A DNA stretch of 47,469 nucleotides from Clostridiales bacterium (GCA_022800625.1 JAAWQR010000020.1:1-47469), one strand, 5' to 3'. Counted from the stretch's first letter, positions 34,607 through 43,003 are shown. Translations and numbers: made by a program. The notes: generated by a model not told the origin, from the sequence alone.

Positions 34607-35175
34607 GTGGTTCTCCATTCCGATGATACGGCGTCTTTATTTTGTTCCTCAAGCTTTACTTTCAAAGCTTTTCTGGCGCGGCTGACGAGAGCTTCTATGT
34701 TGTGAGTACTTTTCTTCATGATCTTTGCAGCTTCCTTACATGTCATATCCTCAAAATATATCAGAGTCAGCACCTGACGGTATTCGCTTTTCAGCTCGCC
34801 TATCGCATGGTGAAGCTGACGCTTATTTTCTTCATGTATGTATGATTCCTCAAGTGAATAAGCATCGTCCGCCGCGTCGGGCAAATCGTCAAGTGAAATT
34901 ATACGCTTGCGTGCGGTGTGTCTGATGTAGTCAATAGCTGTGTTACGTCCTATTGTATAGAGCCATGTTTTGAAAGATGCTTTTTCAAAATTTTTCGGCT
35001 TTTTAATGCCGAGCTTTACAAAAGTATCTTCTGCCAGCTCTTCGGCAATACGGACGTCGCGAACAAAGCTGTTCAGATAAAGAATCAATCCGTCTTTATA
35101 GTCGCGTACGATCTCAACAAATCCGCTCTCATCCCCTTCAGTAAAACGGCGGTAGCTACTTGCACCGTTATCCAT
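34603..35175 (-). CDS. ECF-type RNA polymerase sigma factor
   Basis: The product is 190 residues, normal for group IV sigma factors. Region 2 includes YLNSFVRDVRIAEELAEDTF and FKTWLYTIGRNTAIDYIRH; region 4 includes SEYRQVLTLIYFEDMTCKEA and MKKSTHNIEALVSRARKALK. It should direct polymerase to a small set of envelope-response promoters, probably including its own. AAAGGAG lies about eight bases before the ATG. Upstream, GCGTAAAAT/ATTTTACGC (35203-35231) forms an inverted repeat in the likely promoter or leader. Its stop overlaps the next gene start (ATGA), as in many sigma/anti-sigma pairs. Confidence 0.94.
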   Translation of the reverse strand: MDNGASSYRRFTEGDESGFVEIVRDYKDGLILYLNSFVRDVRIAEELAEDTFVKLGIKKPKNFEKASFKTWLYTIGRNTAIDYIRHTARKRIISLDDLPDAADDAYSLEESYIHEENKRQLHHAIGELKSEYRQVLTLIYFEDMTCKEAAKIMKKSTHNIEALVSRARKALKVKLEEQNKDAVSSEWRTT

Positions 35176-35202
35176 TGGGCGTCTCCTTTCCGAAAGAAGT
35201 CA

Positions 35203-35231
35203 GCGTAAAATCATGTTTATATATTTTACGC
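35203..35231 (-). promoter_or_regulatory. Inverted repeat before the sigma operon
   Basis: GCGTAAAAT at 35203-35211 and ATTTTACGC at 35223-35231 are perfect inverted repeats, about 28 bases upstream of the sigma factor ATG. It could be an operator or a leader hairpin. No standard sigma-70 -35/-10 pair is obvious near it, which would fit a promoter read by the ECF factor itself. Confidence 0.45.
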
Positions 35232-35292
35232 CCTTTCACTTATTACACGAAAAAATATGTAGAATCCTCACAGCTGATGTAAAATAAATTCA

Positions 35293-35314
35293 GGGACATT
35301 TTTGAAAATGTCCC
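35293..35314 (-). terminator. Terminator-like hairpin after the methyltransferase
   Basis: GGGACATTTT and AAAATGTCCC pair perfectly around TG. On the minus strand it is followed by TGAATTTATTTT, so it probably ends the 35406-36185 transcript. Confidence 0.6.
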
Positions 35315-35405
35315 CGCAAACTGCAAATCCTGCTTACTTGATATTTTATTTTGAGCAATTATATACAGACAAAACCAATGCGGGGACAATATTTACCGAA
35401 GGAGA

Positions 35406-36185
35406 TTATTTACGTGCAAGCTGCAAGTCCAGAGTATCGTAAATTGTAATACTGCCGCCGAAGCTTTGAATTATATCATGTATTTCACCAAAAAAACGTG
35501 TTCTGACGGAGGCTTCCATCGCTATATTGTCGCTGTATGTTCCGAGCAATCCGATATAATCATCGGCAGTAAATGTCCGAGTGTTGTGATATATTTTATA
35601 CTGTATATCCCTAAAACCGTATTTTTTAGCAATAAACGCTCTGTTTTTTGCAGATTCTTCGGTATATTCAATCGGTGCTGAATATTTTCCGCCGCGAAAT
35701 GAAGCATATGCTTTGTATACATCTTGAATTGCTTCGCACATTTTCGGTTTCCCTTTATCAGGAAAAGGGTGATTTGCAAACCGTGCAAATATGCCGCCGG
35801 GTTTCAATACGGAGTAAACTTTAGTGTATCCGATTTCCTCCGGTATCCAATGAAATGCAGAGGCGGAATAAACAAGCTCCGTACTCTCATTTGAAATTTC
35901 GCAGTCCTCAAATTTTGAGGTTATTACAGAAAAGTTCGGATAATCCCTAAATTTATTCCTGCAAAAGTCAGAGAGATTTTTACCGAGTTCAATTGCAGTA
36001 ACAAATGCACCTGTTTCAAGAAACGGTTTTGTCACTTGACCGGTACCTATTCCTACCTCGATAAGACTATCGTCGGCATTGATATCGGAATAGGATAATA
36101 TGTCATCAAAAATCTGCTTTACATAGCAATTTCTATACTGATTATACAGCTCTGCCACTTTGTCAAAGGTTTGATTTAACTCCAT
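35406..36185 (-). CDS. Class I SAM-dependent methyltransferase
   Basis: The product is 259 residues. Motif I is LIEVGIGTGQVTKPFLE (about residues 40-56); motif II includes FVTAIELGKNLSDF; the YSASAFHWIPEE block and LKPGGIFARF follow, as in the Methyltransf_11 group. It transfers a methyl group from S-adenosylmethionine to an unidentified small molecule. AAAGGCGG lies about nine bases before the ATG. It stands 30 bases downstream of the NIF3 gene on the same strand, but its composition is more AT-rich, so it may be a later addition. Confidence 0.88.
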   Translation of the reverse strand: MELNQTFDKVAELYNQYRNCYVKQIFDDILSYSDINADDSLIEVGIGTGQVTKPFLETGAFVTAIELGKNLSDFCRNKFRDYPNFSVITSKFEDCEISNESTELVYSASAFHWIPEEIGYTKVYSVLKPGGIFARFANHPFPDKGKPKMCEAIQDVYKAYASFRGGKYSAPIEYTEESAKNRAFIAKKYGFRDIQYKIYHNTRTFTADDYIGLLGTYSDNIAMEASVRTRFFGEIHDIIQSFGGSITIYDTLDLQLARK

Positions 36186-36215
36186 CGATAAAACCGCCTT
36201 TCTGTAAATATATAA

Positions 36216-36983
36216 TTACAGATTTCCGTACGGGCAGTTTTCAAACACTTTCGCATAAATTCCGTGCTCGCGCAGAAGTTTTGCGACAGTCTCGCATATG
36301 GGAGCTTCCGTGTGCCAGTGTCCGGCTTCGATCACGTAGAATCCGTCCTCAGCGGCGGCTTCTGATATGTTATAGCCTGCGTCTCCCGTAATCAGCAAAT
36401 CAGCGCCTGATTCCATTGCAGGTGCGATCATGCTTTTTCCGTCTCCTCCGCACAGAGCGGCAGTCCCTAACACGGCGTCTTTTCTGCCTGTGTATCTTAC
36501 GGAATCGCATCCGAGCTTTTCCTTAACTAAAGCTGTAAGTTCGGCAAGCGTCATTTTTTCTTCAATAGCGCATATCCGTCCAATGCCCTCACATTCCTCG
36601 TCACCGAATTTTCCGATTACCGTGAGTCCGAGCCTGTCAGCGAGCGCGTCGTTTACCCCTCCGTCAGCGGCATCAAGACGTGTATGGAGCGATATTATCG
36701 ATACATTCTCCCGTAGGGCGGTTATAATTCTGTTCTGGACCGCAGATCCTCCGCAGAGCGCTTTGACAGGACGAAAGATCATCGGGTGATGAGTCAGCAG
36801 GAGATCAAAATTTCCCTGCTTTGCGTAGTTCAGTGCGGAGAGTGTCGGATCAAGTGAAACGAGAACTCGAGAAATATCTGTAAGATTTGGAGAGAGGTAC
36901 ATTATTCCATCATTATCCCACGGAGCTGACAGCGATTTCGGGAATCTTTCATCGAGCATAGTCAAAAAATCCTGAGTTTTCAT
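36216..36983 (-). CDS. NIF3/YqfO-type dinuclear metal-centre protein
   Basis: The product is 255 residues. Family blocks are PWDNDGIMYL, LLLTHHPMIFRPVKAL with the paired histidines, SLHTRLDAADGGVNDALADR and, near the end, YVIEAGHWHTEAPICE with the metal-binding His/Glu. The proteins form hexamers with two metals per subunit; the precise role is unsettled. AAAGGACGG lies about seven bases before the ATG. It follows trmK, as in Bacillus subtilis (yqfN-yqfO). The longer central insert seen in some Firmicute homologues is absent. Confidence 0.93.
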   Translation of the reverse strand: MKTQDFLTMLDERFPKSLSAPWDNDGIMYLSPNLTDISRVLVSLDPTLSALNYAKQGNFDLLLTHHPMIFRPVKALCGGSAVQNRIITALRENVSIISLHTRLDAADGGVNDALADRLGLTVIGKFGDEECEGIGRICAIEEKMTLAELTALVKEKLGCDSVRYTGRKDAVLGTAALCGGDGKSMIAPAMESGADLLITGDAGYNISEAAAEDGFYVIEAGHWHTEAPICETVAKLLREHGIYAKVFENCPYGNL

Positions 36984-37022
36984 ATTTTCCGTCCTTTCCG
37001 ATTTAAATAAATGTTTAAGGTG

Positions 37023-37742
37023 TTATTTTATCTCATAACCGCGCGCTGCGGCGATCTCGCATACTTCCCTGAGAATGCTTTCTTCATGTTTGCAGGACAG
37101 ACCGCCCTTTTTCTTTCCTGAAATCTTATTCTTAAGTTTGTTTGCAGTGTCTTGCAGAAATCCGTTTACGGCGGGATCGCTGTTATTTTGATCTCCGTAG
37201 CCTATCTCAAGCCGTACTGGCGGAACTTCACGGCGAACTCCGTCATATTCCGCCGAAATACAAGTATAATATTTATTTCCCGCGCAGCAGACCTTTTCGT
37301 TAAGCGTTGCATATCCCATCTCTGCAAGATATCCACGAAGCTCCTGTACAGTGCTCATAGGCTGCAAAATGAGTCTTACACCGGGAATTCGCGTGTAGTC
37401 CGAGCTGTCAATAATCTGCGCTATCATTTCGCCGCCCATTCCTGCAATAATAATATCGGTAACGCCGTGCTTTTCCGGATATGTATTTGTAATTCCGTCT
37501 GCAAGGCAGAAGTCGATTTTATCATATACGTTGAATTTGCGCGCATTTTCGCAGGCACGTCTCAGCGGACCTCTGTTAATATCGGAAGCGACCGCTCGTT
37601 TGCATAATCCGTTTTTTATAAGATATATCGGCACATAGGCGTGGTCTGTGCCTACATCAAGCGGAATTCCTCCGTCTCTTACCATAGATGCTATCAAAAG
37701 CAGTCTGTCGTCAAGTACAGGCAGCATAATGTTTCCGGGCAT
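37023..37742 (-). CDS. trmK: tRNA (adenine-22-N1) methyltransferase
   Basis: The product is 239 residues. The SAM motif is PLDVGTDHAYVPIYL, followed by AVASDINRGPLRRACENARK and DIIIAGMGGEMIAQII, which are typical of TrmK. It methylates N1 of adenine 22 in tRNAs. GGAGG lies six bases before the first ATG, which is therefore preferred to the ATG five codons later. The NIF3 gene follows on the same strand after about 40 bases, the conserved pairing. Confidence 0.93.
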   Translation of the reverse strand: MPGNIMLPVLDDRLLLIASMVRDGGIPLDVGTDHAYVPIYLIKNGLCKRAVASDINRGPLRRACENARKFNVYDKIDFCLADGITNTYPEKHGVTDIIIAGMGGEMIAQIIDSSDYTRIPGVRLILQPMSTVQELRGYLAEMGYATLNEKVCCAGNKYYTCISAEYDGVRREVPPVRLEIGYGDQNNSDPAVNGFLQDTANKLKNKISGKKKGGLSCKHEESILREVCEIAAARGYEIK

Positions 37743-37838
37743 TTGGTTCCTCCGAAAATCAGCGATGCCGCAAGCGTATATAACTTGCGGCAGTTACTGT
37801 TAATTAAAATCAGGGTGTTGTTTTAGCTTGTTAAATCA

Positions 37839-37879
37839 AGCTTTTGTACTTCTGCTGTGAGAAGTACTTGTTAAGCTTA
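37839..37879 (-). terminator. Hairpin after the DUF1858 gene
   Basis: AAGCTT (37839-37844) and GTACTTCT (37847-37854) pair with AGAAGTAC (37861-37868) and AAGCTT (37874-37879). On the minus strand the hairpin is followed by GATTTAACAAGC, not a clean T run. It lies 20 bases after the DUF1858 stop. Confidence 0.5.
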
Positions 37880-37898
37880 ACCAATCGAGTACTGTGTT

Positions 37899-38102
37899 TT
37901 ACTTTTGTTCTGCGAAGTAGTTATTGAGTTTAGCAACGAGCGCATCAGCATCTGTGCCGTGAACCTCGCAAGCCTCTTCAATGCTCTCGTTTCTTGAAAC
38001 GGGACATGTCAGACAGTGCATACCTATCTCAAGGAAGAACTGACCTGCCTCTTCGTCAAAGTCAATGATATCTCCGATTATTGTTTTCTTTGTAACTTCC
38101 AT
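37899..38102 (-). CDS. DUF1858 redox-disulfide domain protein
   Basis: The product is 67 residues from the ATG at 38102 (MEVTKKTIIGDII), which has AAAGGA about eleven bases upstream; the ATG at 38135 lacks any site. The motif MHCLTCPVSRNESIEEACEV holds the CxxC, and the rest fits the small DUF1858 (hybrid-cluster-protein-associated redox disulfide) family. It is cytosolic and probably involved in redox or iron-sulfur handling; the exact role is not known. It lies about 75 bases after murA and may share its transcript. Confidence 0.87.
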   Translation of the reverse strand: MEVTKKTIIGDIIDFDEEAGQFFLEIGMHCLTCPVSRNESIEEACEVHGTDADALVAKLNNYFAEQK

Positions 38103-38176
38103 GATTTTATAAATCCTTTCGTTTTTACATTTCAATTTTAAATTTAATAAAACTCGCTGTAAACCGTATTTTTATT

Positions 38177-39469
38177 TCAGTTGGCTTTTTTTAGCGCCAC
38201 CGGATCGGGAGCGCAAATTTTTTTGATATCCGCACCGAGACCTTTCAGCTTGCCGACAATATCATCATACCCACGTTCGATAAGATTTATTTCAGAAATT
38301 TCGCTCACACCTTCGCATGTGAGCGCTGCCGTAAGTACCGCAATACCGCCCCTCAAATCTACTGCGATAAGCGGAGCTGCCGACAGCGGAACACCGCCCG
38401 TTATGGTTACGATTCTTCCGTCAACCTTTATGTCTGCACCCATGCGCTTTAACTCTTCAATATATTTGAATCTGTTGTCGTATATGCTTTCATTAATAAA
38501 GCTTATGCCCTCAATCGTTGCAAGAAGCGCGCACATTTGCGGATGCATATCGGTGGGAAATCCCGGATAGGGAAGAGTCTTTACATTCGTAGGCTTCAAG
38601 GGACGGTTTGCTATAACTTCAACCGAGTCGTCAAATTCTTCAACGACGGCTCCGACTTCTTCAAGTTTTGCGGTGATCGATTCAAGGTGCTTGGGTATTA
38701 CATTGTTTATTCTTACATGACCTCTGGTAGCCGCAGCGGCTACCATGAATGAGCCTGCTTCGATCATATCGGGGATAATTGCATATGTGCATCCGTGCAG
38801 TGATTGAACTCCCTTGATCTTGATAACATCAGAGCCTGCTCCTGAAATGTTGGCTCCGCAGCTGTTGAGGAAGTTTGCACAGTCAACGATATGCGGTTCG
38901 CGAGCCGCGTTTTCTATAACTGTAACACCGTCTGATATAGCTGATGCTATCATAATATTGAGAGTTGCGCCGACCGTTGACATATCGAAATATATGTTAG
39001 CCGGAGTAATCTTGTTATCTTTGGTTGAAATTTCGATATAGCCGCCGTCGGTAATAACTTCACCGCCGAGCGCTTTAAAACCTTTTATGTGCTGATCTAT
39101 GGGGCGAACACCGAAATCACATCCGCCCGGATATGCAACTCTCGCTTTGCCGAATCTGCCGAGCTCTGCGCCGAGAAGATAATACGAGCCTCTGAGACGG
39201 CGAACAAGGTTATAGTCCGATGTACCGCAAACAACATTTGTACAGTCAATCTCGACTGTAGTTTTGTTTACGGTACGAATCACAGCTCCCATGCCGCGAA
39301 GTATATCAAAAGATCTGTTTATATCTATGATGTTCGGTATGTTTTCAATTATGCACTTGCCTTTAACAAGAATACAAGCATAAATAATCGGGAGGGCTGC
39401 ATTTTTTGAGCCGCTGACATCCACGCTTCCGCGCAGAGGCGCACCTCCGTTTATAACTATTTTTTCCAT
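38177..39469 (-). CDS. murA: UDP-N-acetylglucosamine 1-carboxyvinyltransferase
   Basis: The product is 430 residues from the ATG at 39469 (MEKIVINGG); the open frame extends 21 codons further but without support. The start GGAPLRGSVDVSGSKNAALP has the catalytic Lys region, and VAYPGGCDFGVRPIDQHIKG holds the active-site Cys that fosfomycin attacks. Further on are MIEAGSFMVAAAATRG and PYPGFPTDMHPQMCALL. It commits UDP-GlcNAc to peptidoglycan. Weak AAAGG lies 13 bases upstream. A second murA copy, common in Firmicutes, is not in this window. Confidence 0.96.
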   Translation of the reverse strand: MEKIVINGGAPLRGSVDVSGSKNAALPIIYACILVKGKCIIENIPNIIDINRSFDILRGMGAVIRTVNKTTVEIDCTNVVCGTSDYNLVRRLRGSYYLLGAELGRFGKARVAYPGGCDFGVRPIDQHIKGFKALGGEVITDGGYIEISTKDNKITPANIYFDMSTVGATLNIMIASAISDGVTVIENAAREPHIVDCANFLNSCGANISGAGSDVIKIKGVQSLHGCTYAIIPDMIEAGSFMVAAAATRGHVRINNVIPKHLESITAKLEEVGAVVEEFDDSVEVIANRPLKPTNVKTLPYPGFPTDMHPQMCALLATIEGISFINESIYDNRFKYIEELKRMGADIKVDGRIVTITGGVPLSAAPLIAVDLRGGIAVLTAALTCEGVSEISEINLIERGYDDIVGKLKGLGADIKKICAPDPVALKKAN

Positions 39470-39891
39470 TTTGATTTTTATACCTTTCTGAGGTTTTGCC
39501 GCCCGGTGCGGCGAGCGCAGAAAAAATATCACACTGCATATGACAAAAATTAATTTTTGCTGTGCGGCGATACGGTATTTATGCGCTTTAATCTATGTTT
39601 TATAAGTAAAATTCAAAAATAACATAAGCTGAAAAATTTATTTCTATAACTTTGGCTACTTACTATTATATCAGTATATGCCGGAAATTTAAAGAGCTTT
39701 TTGCAGGATTTTCACGAGATTAACACTAATAGTCGCAATGACTAAAATGTTGTTGATTACACGCTGTATATTGTCAATAATCACGATAAAATTATTAAGG
39801 GAAAATATGGATATATTTATAGTATAAGGGAACTGTGCCGCAAATAATACTGTGCGGATGCTCCTTTAGTCACATTATACTCAAAAGTCGG
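39470..39891. other. Gene-free region upstream of murA
   Basis: About 420 bases without a credible gene. On the minus strand a TATAAT (plus 39665-39670) about 200 bases before murA is a possible -10, with a poor -35. The rest is AT-rich. No riboswitch or strong hairpin was recognised. Confidence 0.45.
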
Positions 39892-41001
39892 TCAGTCGGT
39901 GACTTTTTCGGAAATATTTTCGGCATGATACGCTACAGCCAGCTCTACGACCATTCCGTAGCTTACCGTTCCCGGAGTTCCCTGACTGACAAGATAGGTG
40001 TTATTGATTTTTTCGCTCACCTTTGACGCTGTCGATTTACTGTACTTTTCAAAAAATTCGCTGTATGTGTTAAGCTCTGCTATTATCCGTGTGTCAAGGG
40101 TTTGGTACAGCTTTTGAAGATCGGTCGGCGAGGTTTTGTTAATTGCCGTTGCGAGATATTCAAGCATATTCAAATATCCGCAGTACTGCATGTATGTGTC
40201 GTCCGAGGTAATACAAACGAGATAAGCTATAAAATTAGCCTCGTTTTCACGTGCGATACCTCTTTGATGAGCCATTTCATGGCAGACTGTATATACATTG
40301 ACGAATTCGGGATAATTTGTGTTGAGATTTGCTTCTCCTGTAAAGAAGGAGTATATTCCCGAGATGTGAGTATAAGTCATAAGAGGAGACACAGCAAGTC
40401 TTTTTACGGGAGCACGGAAGCTGTCGATAAAGCCGTACTGTTCATGAAGCTTGTCGTAAGATGACGAAGCAAGCTCAACGGTTTTGCTGTGACTGTATCC
40501 CCGTATTGATCCTCCGTCCTTAAAGCATACGGAGGGAGCAAGTTTATTCAGTTTGTTCTTTACATATTCGGCAGTTGCAAAAAGAGAATCCGAATCAACC
40601 TCTGCGTTTTCAAGGTTCAACTTAATATCGAGAGAAGATGTGCGGTATCCTGCCGCAAAATTCAGAACGAAAACAGACATGAGAAGCACAAGTGCCGACA
40701 GCATAGCAGAAACTGCTCTTGCAAATCCGTGAGGATGAGCGTCCATGTACCTGAACACGGCACGAAGTATCAGGAATATGATGACGGGTGAGACAAATAT
40801 TATAAATTCGGCGAGTGAAAAGGGAAGAGGAGCTGTAATGTACGCCAGAGCGCGGCGGAATATTCTGCTTATGTTTTCGTTGAAAAAGTTTGCGGCAACA
40901 GGACTTATAAGAAACAAAATATAAAGAGCGGCACATATGATCCCGATTATAAATATTACGATAGAGGGGGTAGGAATGCGCTCTTTAAGCTTTTTTATCA
41001 T
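39892..41001 (-). CDS. DUF3810 membrane protein with an HExxH metalloprotease motif
   Basis: The product is 369 residues from the ATG at 41001 (MIKKLKERIPTPS), with AAAGGG about ten bases upstream; the longer frame overlaps the preceding synthase gene. Three membrane helices lie at about residues 14-35, 58-78 and 95-118. The outside or catalytic part includes VNVYTVCHEMAHQRGIAREN, followed by EANFIAYL. The HExxH-type HEMAH plus downstream Glu resembles zinc metallopeptidases. Natural substrates are unknown. It is the last gene of an operon with the RluA-type synthase. Confidence 0.85.
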   Translation of the reverse strand: MIKKLKERIPTPSIVIFIIGIICAALYILFLISPVAANFFNENISRIFRRALAYITAPLPFSLAEFIIFVSPVIIFLILRAVFRYMDAHPHGFARAVSAMLSALVLLMSVFVLNFAAGYRTSSLDIKLNLENAEVDSDSLFATAEYVKNKLNKLAPSVCFKDGGSIRGYSHSKTVELASSSYDKLHEQYGFIDSFRAPVKRLAVSPLMTYTHISGIYSFFTGEANLNTNYPEFVNVYTVCHEMAHQRGIARENEANFIAYLVCITSDDTYMQYCGYLNMLEYLATAINKTSPTDLQKLYQTLDTRIIAELNTYSEFFEKYSKSTASKVSEKINNTYLVSQGTPGTVSYGMVVELAVAYHAENISEKVTD

Positions 41002-41068
41002 GACGGTTTGCCCTTTCTTATAAATTATCAGATGATAATAAAAATGCGGTACGGCTGATACAGGAGGC

Positions 41069-42019
41069 TTATATACTTTCCGTATAAAGCCGAGCTTTGA
41101 AGCTATCTTCAAGCGACTCTTTGCTGAAATATTTTTCGGTGAGAGCTGATATGTCGTCTGAAAGCGGAGCTGTCAGCTTTATAATCTCTCCGCTCTGCGG
41201 ATGAGGAAACTCGGTTTTAATCGCATGCAGAGCCTGCCTTGAAATATTGGGAGACGATTTTCCGTACAGATCATCTCCTGTGATGGGACAGCCGATTCCC
41301 GACAGTTGAACTCTGAGTTGGTGTGTCCGTCCCGTTATCGGCGAGAGCAGGATCAAGGCGTGTCCGTCGTTTTCTGCAAGAACCCTGTATTTTGTAACGG
41401 CGAGCTTCCCTTCGGGATCGCTCTCATCTGTTTCCTCACGCATGATTATGCTGTTGTGGGTTCGCCTTAGATATGAGCGCAGCTCTCCGCTTTTTGCGGC
41501 GGGAGAGCCGTCGGTGACCGCTATATAAGTCTTGTGTATTTTGCCCTCGGTCATAGCACGGTACATTTTAAATGATGCATCCTTTGAGTTTGCGGTAAGC
41601 ATACAACCGCTCGTATCTCTGTCAAGCCTGTTGACAGGACGAAAAACATAATTTTTCTCACGGTATCTGTATGCAAGGGCATTGGCTACGGTGTCATTCT
41701 TGTGTCCGAGCGACGGATGAGAGGGCATGTCGGGCGGCTTGTTTACAGCCGTGACGTGTTCGTCCTCGAATATTATTTCGATTGGAATATTCACGGGGAT
41801 AGTGTAAGGACTCACGTCCTCCGATTTGTCTTCTACCGAAAGAGACAGACGCTCACCGATTTCAAGAGTATGTCTTACTGTGACGAACGAGCCGTTTACA
41901 AGGATTCCGTTTTCGGAAAACTTGAGCTTTTTTATCATGTTTGCCGAATAACCGAGCGTGTTTGTCAAAACCTCTTTCACGGTTTTGCCGTCAAGCGTTT
42001 CATCTATCAATATATCCAT
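41069..42019 (-). CDS. RluA-family 23S rRNA/tRNA pseudouridine synthase
   Basis: The product is 316 residues. An N-terminal S4 domain (KTVKEVLTNTLGYSANMIKK) is followed by the catalytic domain: VNKPPDMPSHPS, the signature RPVNRLDRDTSGCML with the catalytic Asp, and SPITGRTHQLRVQLSGIGCP. It makes pseudouridine in ribosomal RNA or tRNA; the exact site (RluD-like or other) cannot be fixed. It starts nine bases after the preceding gene and shares its promoter at 42417-42445. Confidence 0.94.
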   Translation of the reverse strand: MDILIDETLDGKTVKEVLTNTLGYSANMIKKLKFSENGILVNGSFVTVRHTLEIGERLSLSVEDKSEDVSPYTIPVNIPIEIIFEDEHVTAVNKPPDMPSHPSLGHKNDTVANALAYRYREKNYVFRPVNRLDRDTSGCMLTANSKDASFKMYRAMTEGKIHKTYIAVTDGSPAAKSGELRSYLRRTHNSIIMREETDESDPEGKLAVTKYRVLAENDGHALILLSPITGRTHQLRVQLSGIGCPITGDDLYGKSSPNISRQALHAIKTEFPHPQSGEIIKLTAPLSDDISALTEKYFSKESLEDSFKARLYTESI

Positions 42020-42028
42020 TTTTGCTCT

Positions 42029-42376
42029 TCACTCATTCATGCTTCTCCAATAGCTGTAGTATGCGGTCACTGTGCGCTCGGTGCCGCCGTGTTCAAGGTC
42101 GGGAGCTGTGATCACAACTCCGTCGAGAGACATAAGCTCCCAAGCGCTCATTGATAGCACATCACAGCGAAGCACTATATCCATTCCCGCATACAGCATC
42201 AGCTCTCCGTCTCTCACTGCGATAGCTCCGCTTTTGCCGACAATTTCTTCAATTCCGTTTACCTTTTCGCATACGCATTTGAGCGGCATACCGTTCAGGT
42301 GCGCCGCCATATCGTTTTTATATCTTTTGCTGTCGGGATTTTTGCTTCTCGTCCAGCCTTTTTTTCGTCCGAACAT
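42029..42376 (-). CDS. Conserved-looking protein of unknown function
   Basis: The product is 115 residues. It begins with a basic stretch (MFGRKKGWTRSKNPDSKRYK) and continues with strand-rich sequence: GIEEIVGKSGAIAVRDGEL, LYAGMDIVLRCDVLSMSAWE and LMSLDGVVITAPDLEH. The layout loosely recalls YabP/YqfC-type sporulation proteins, but that is weak. A good promoter (42417-42445) and AGGAG twelve bases before the ATG support expression. It is the first gene of an operon with the RluA-type synthase and the DUF3810 protein. Confidence 0.75.
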   Translation of the reverse strand: MFGRKKGWTRSKNPDSKRYKNDMAAHLNGMPLKCVCEKVNGIEEIVGKSGAIAVRDGELMLYAGMDIVLRCDVLSMSAWELMSLDGVVITAPDLEHGGTERTVTAYYSYWRSMNE

Positions 42377-42416
42377 TCTCTGTCTGTACTCCTGTGTACT
42401 GTCCTGTTTTTCTTAA

Positions 42417-42445
42417 AGTATATCATAACGAACGCTTTTTTTCAA
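42417..42445 (-). promoter_or_regulatory. Minus-strand promoter of the 42376-39892 operon
   Basis: On the minus strand TTGAAA (plus 42440-42445) and TATACT (plus 42417-42422) are 17 bases apart, about 41 bases before the first ATG. Confidence 0.8.
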
Positions 42446-42493
42446 GAGCGTATAGCTATATACGGCTCGCGCTGAAAAATCCGAAAAAATCTG

Positions 42494-42522
42494 TTGACAT
42501 TCGCTGTTCTGTGTGGTATCAT
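42494..42522 (+). promoter_or_regulatory. Promoter of the pheST transcript
   Basis: TTGACA at 42494-42499 and TATCAT at 42517-42522 with a 17-base spacer. It diverges from the minus-strand promoter at 42417-42445. Confidence 0.8.
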
Positions 42523-42555
42523 TATCTTGTATTGCAGTGTACATTTAAACGATAC

Positions 42556-42799
42556 TGATAAAAAGTAAATCGCTGACGAAGTCGGCGGTGATACAAAAGA
42601 CGGAAAAAGAGAGACTGTCCGCGGCTGAAAGACGGTTCGTCATGTATTATCTGCCTTTCCCTTCCGAGACGGCGTATGATAAGTGCGCCGCGGGTCTGCC
42701 CGTTACAGCGGAGATGAGTGTTGGCTCTTTGCCTGAATTTCGGGTGGTACCGCGAAGCTGGTTGCTCCGTCCCGCGTATTTGTTACGCGGGATTTTTTG
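42556..42799 (+). promoter_or_regulatory. T-box leader controlling pheST
   Basis: The T-box sequence TTTCGGGTGGTACCGCG is at 42738-42754; its TGGT pairs with the ACCA end of uncharged tRNA. The specifier TTC (Phe) is at 42636-42638 after GCTGAAAGACGG. The terminator is CCCGCGTA/TACGCGGG (42771-42791) followed by TTTTTT. Uncharged tRNA-Phe should favour the antiterminator and switch on pheS and pheT. Stem I looks compact, with an AGAGA motif at 42609-42613. Confidence 0.92.
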
Positions 42800-42887
42800 T
42801 TTTTTACGCGGTACATCGTAAAGTACGGCACTTGTGCTTACAGTATACATTAAAATGACATCATAACTTTTATAAAAGTAGGTACTG

Positions 42888-42962
42888 ACTTTTTCTAAAG
42901 TTTCTTTGTCATTTCACGCCGATGTCGTGAATATGCGCCTTTCTTTTTAAAGAAAGAAACGT
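42888..42962 (-). repeat. Dispersed palindromic repeat, copy A
   Basis: Read on minus it contains TTTCTTTAAAAAGAAAG, then GCGCAT, then TTCACG...CGTGAA (TTCACGACATCGGCGTGAA), then ATGACAAAGAAACTTTAG. This order is repeated on the plus strand at 47373-47438. It lies in the pheS leader after the T-box terminator. One end, ACTTTTTCTAAAGTTT, also occurs at 8288. Confidence 0.7.
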
Positions 42963-43003
42963 TTTCTCCCCCCGTTTATTATTTTTGAAAGGATATATAT
43001 TCC

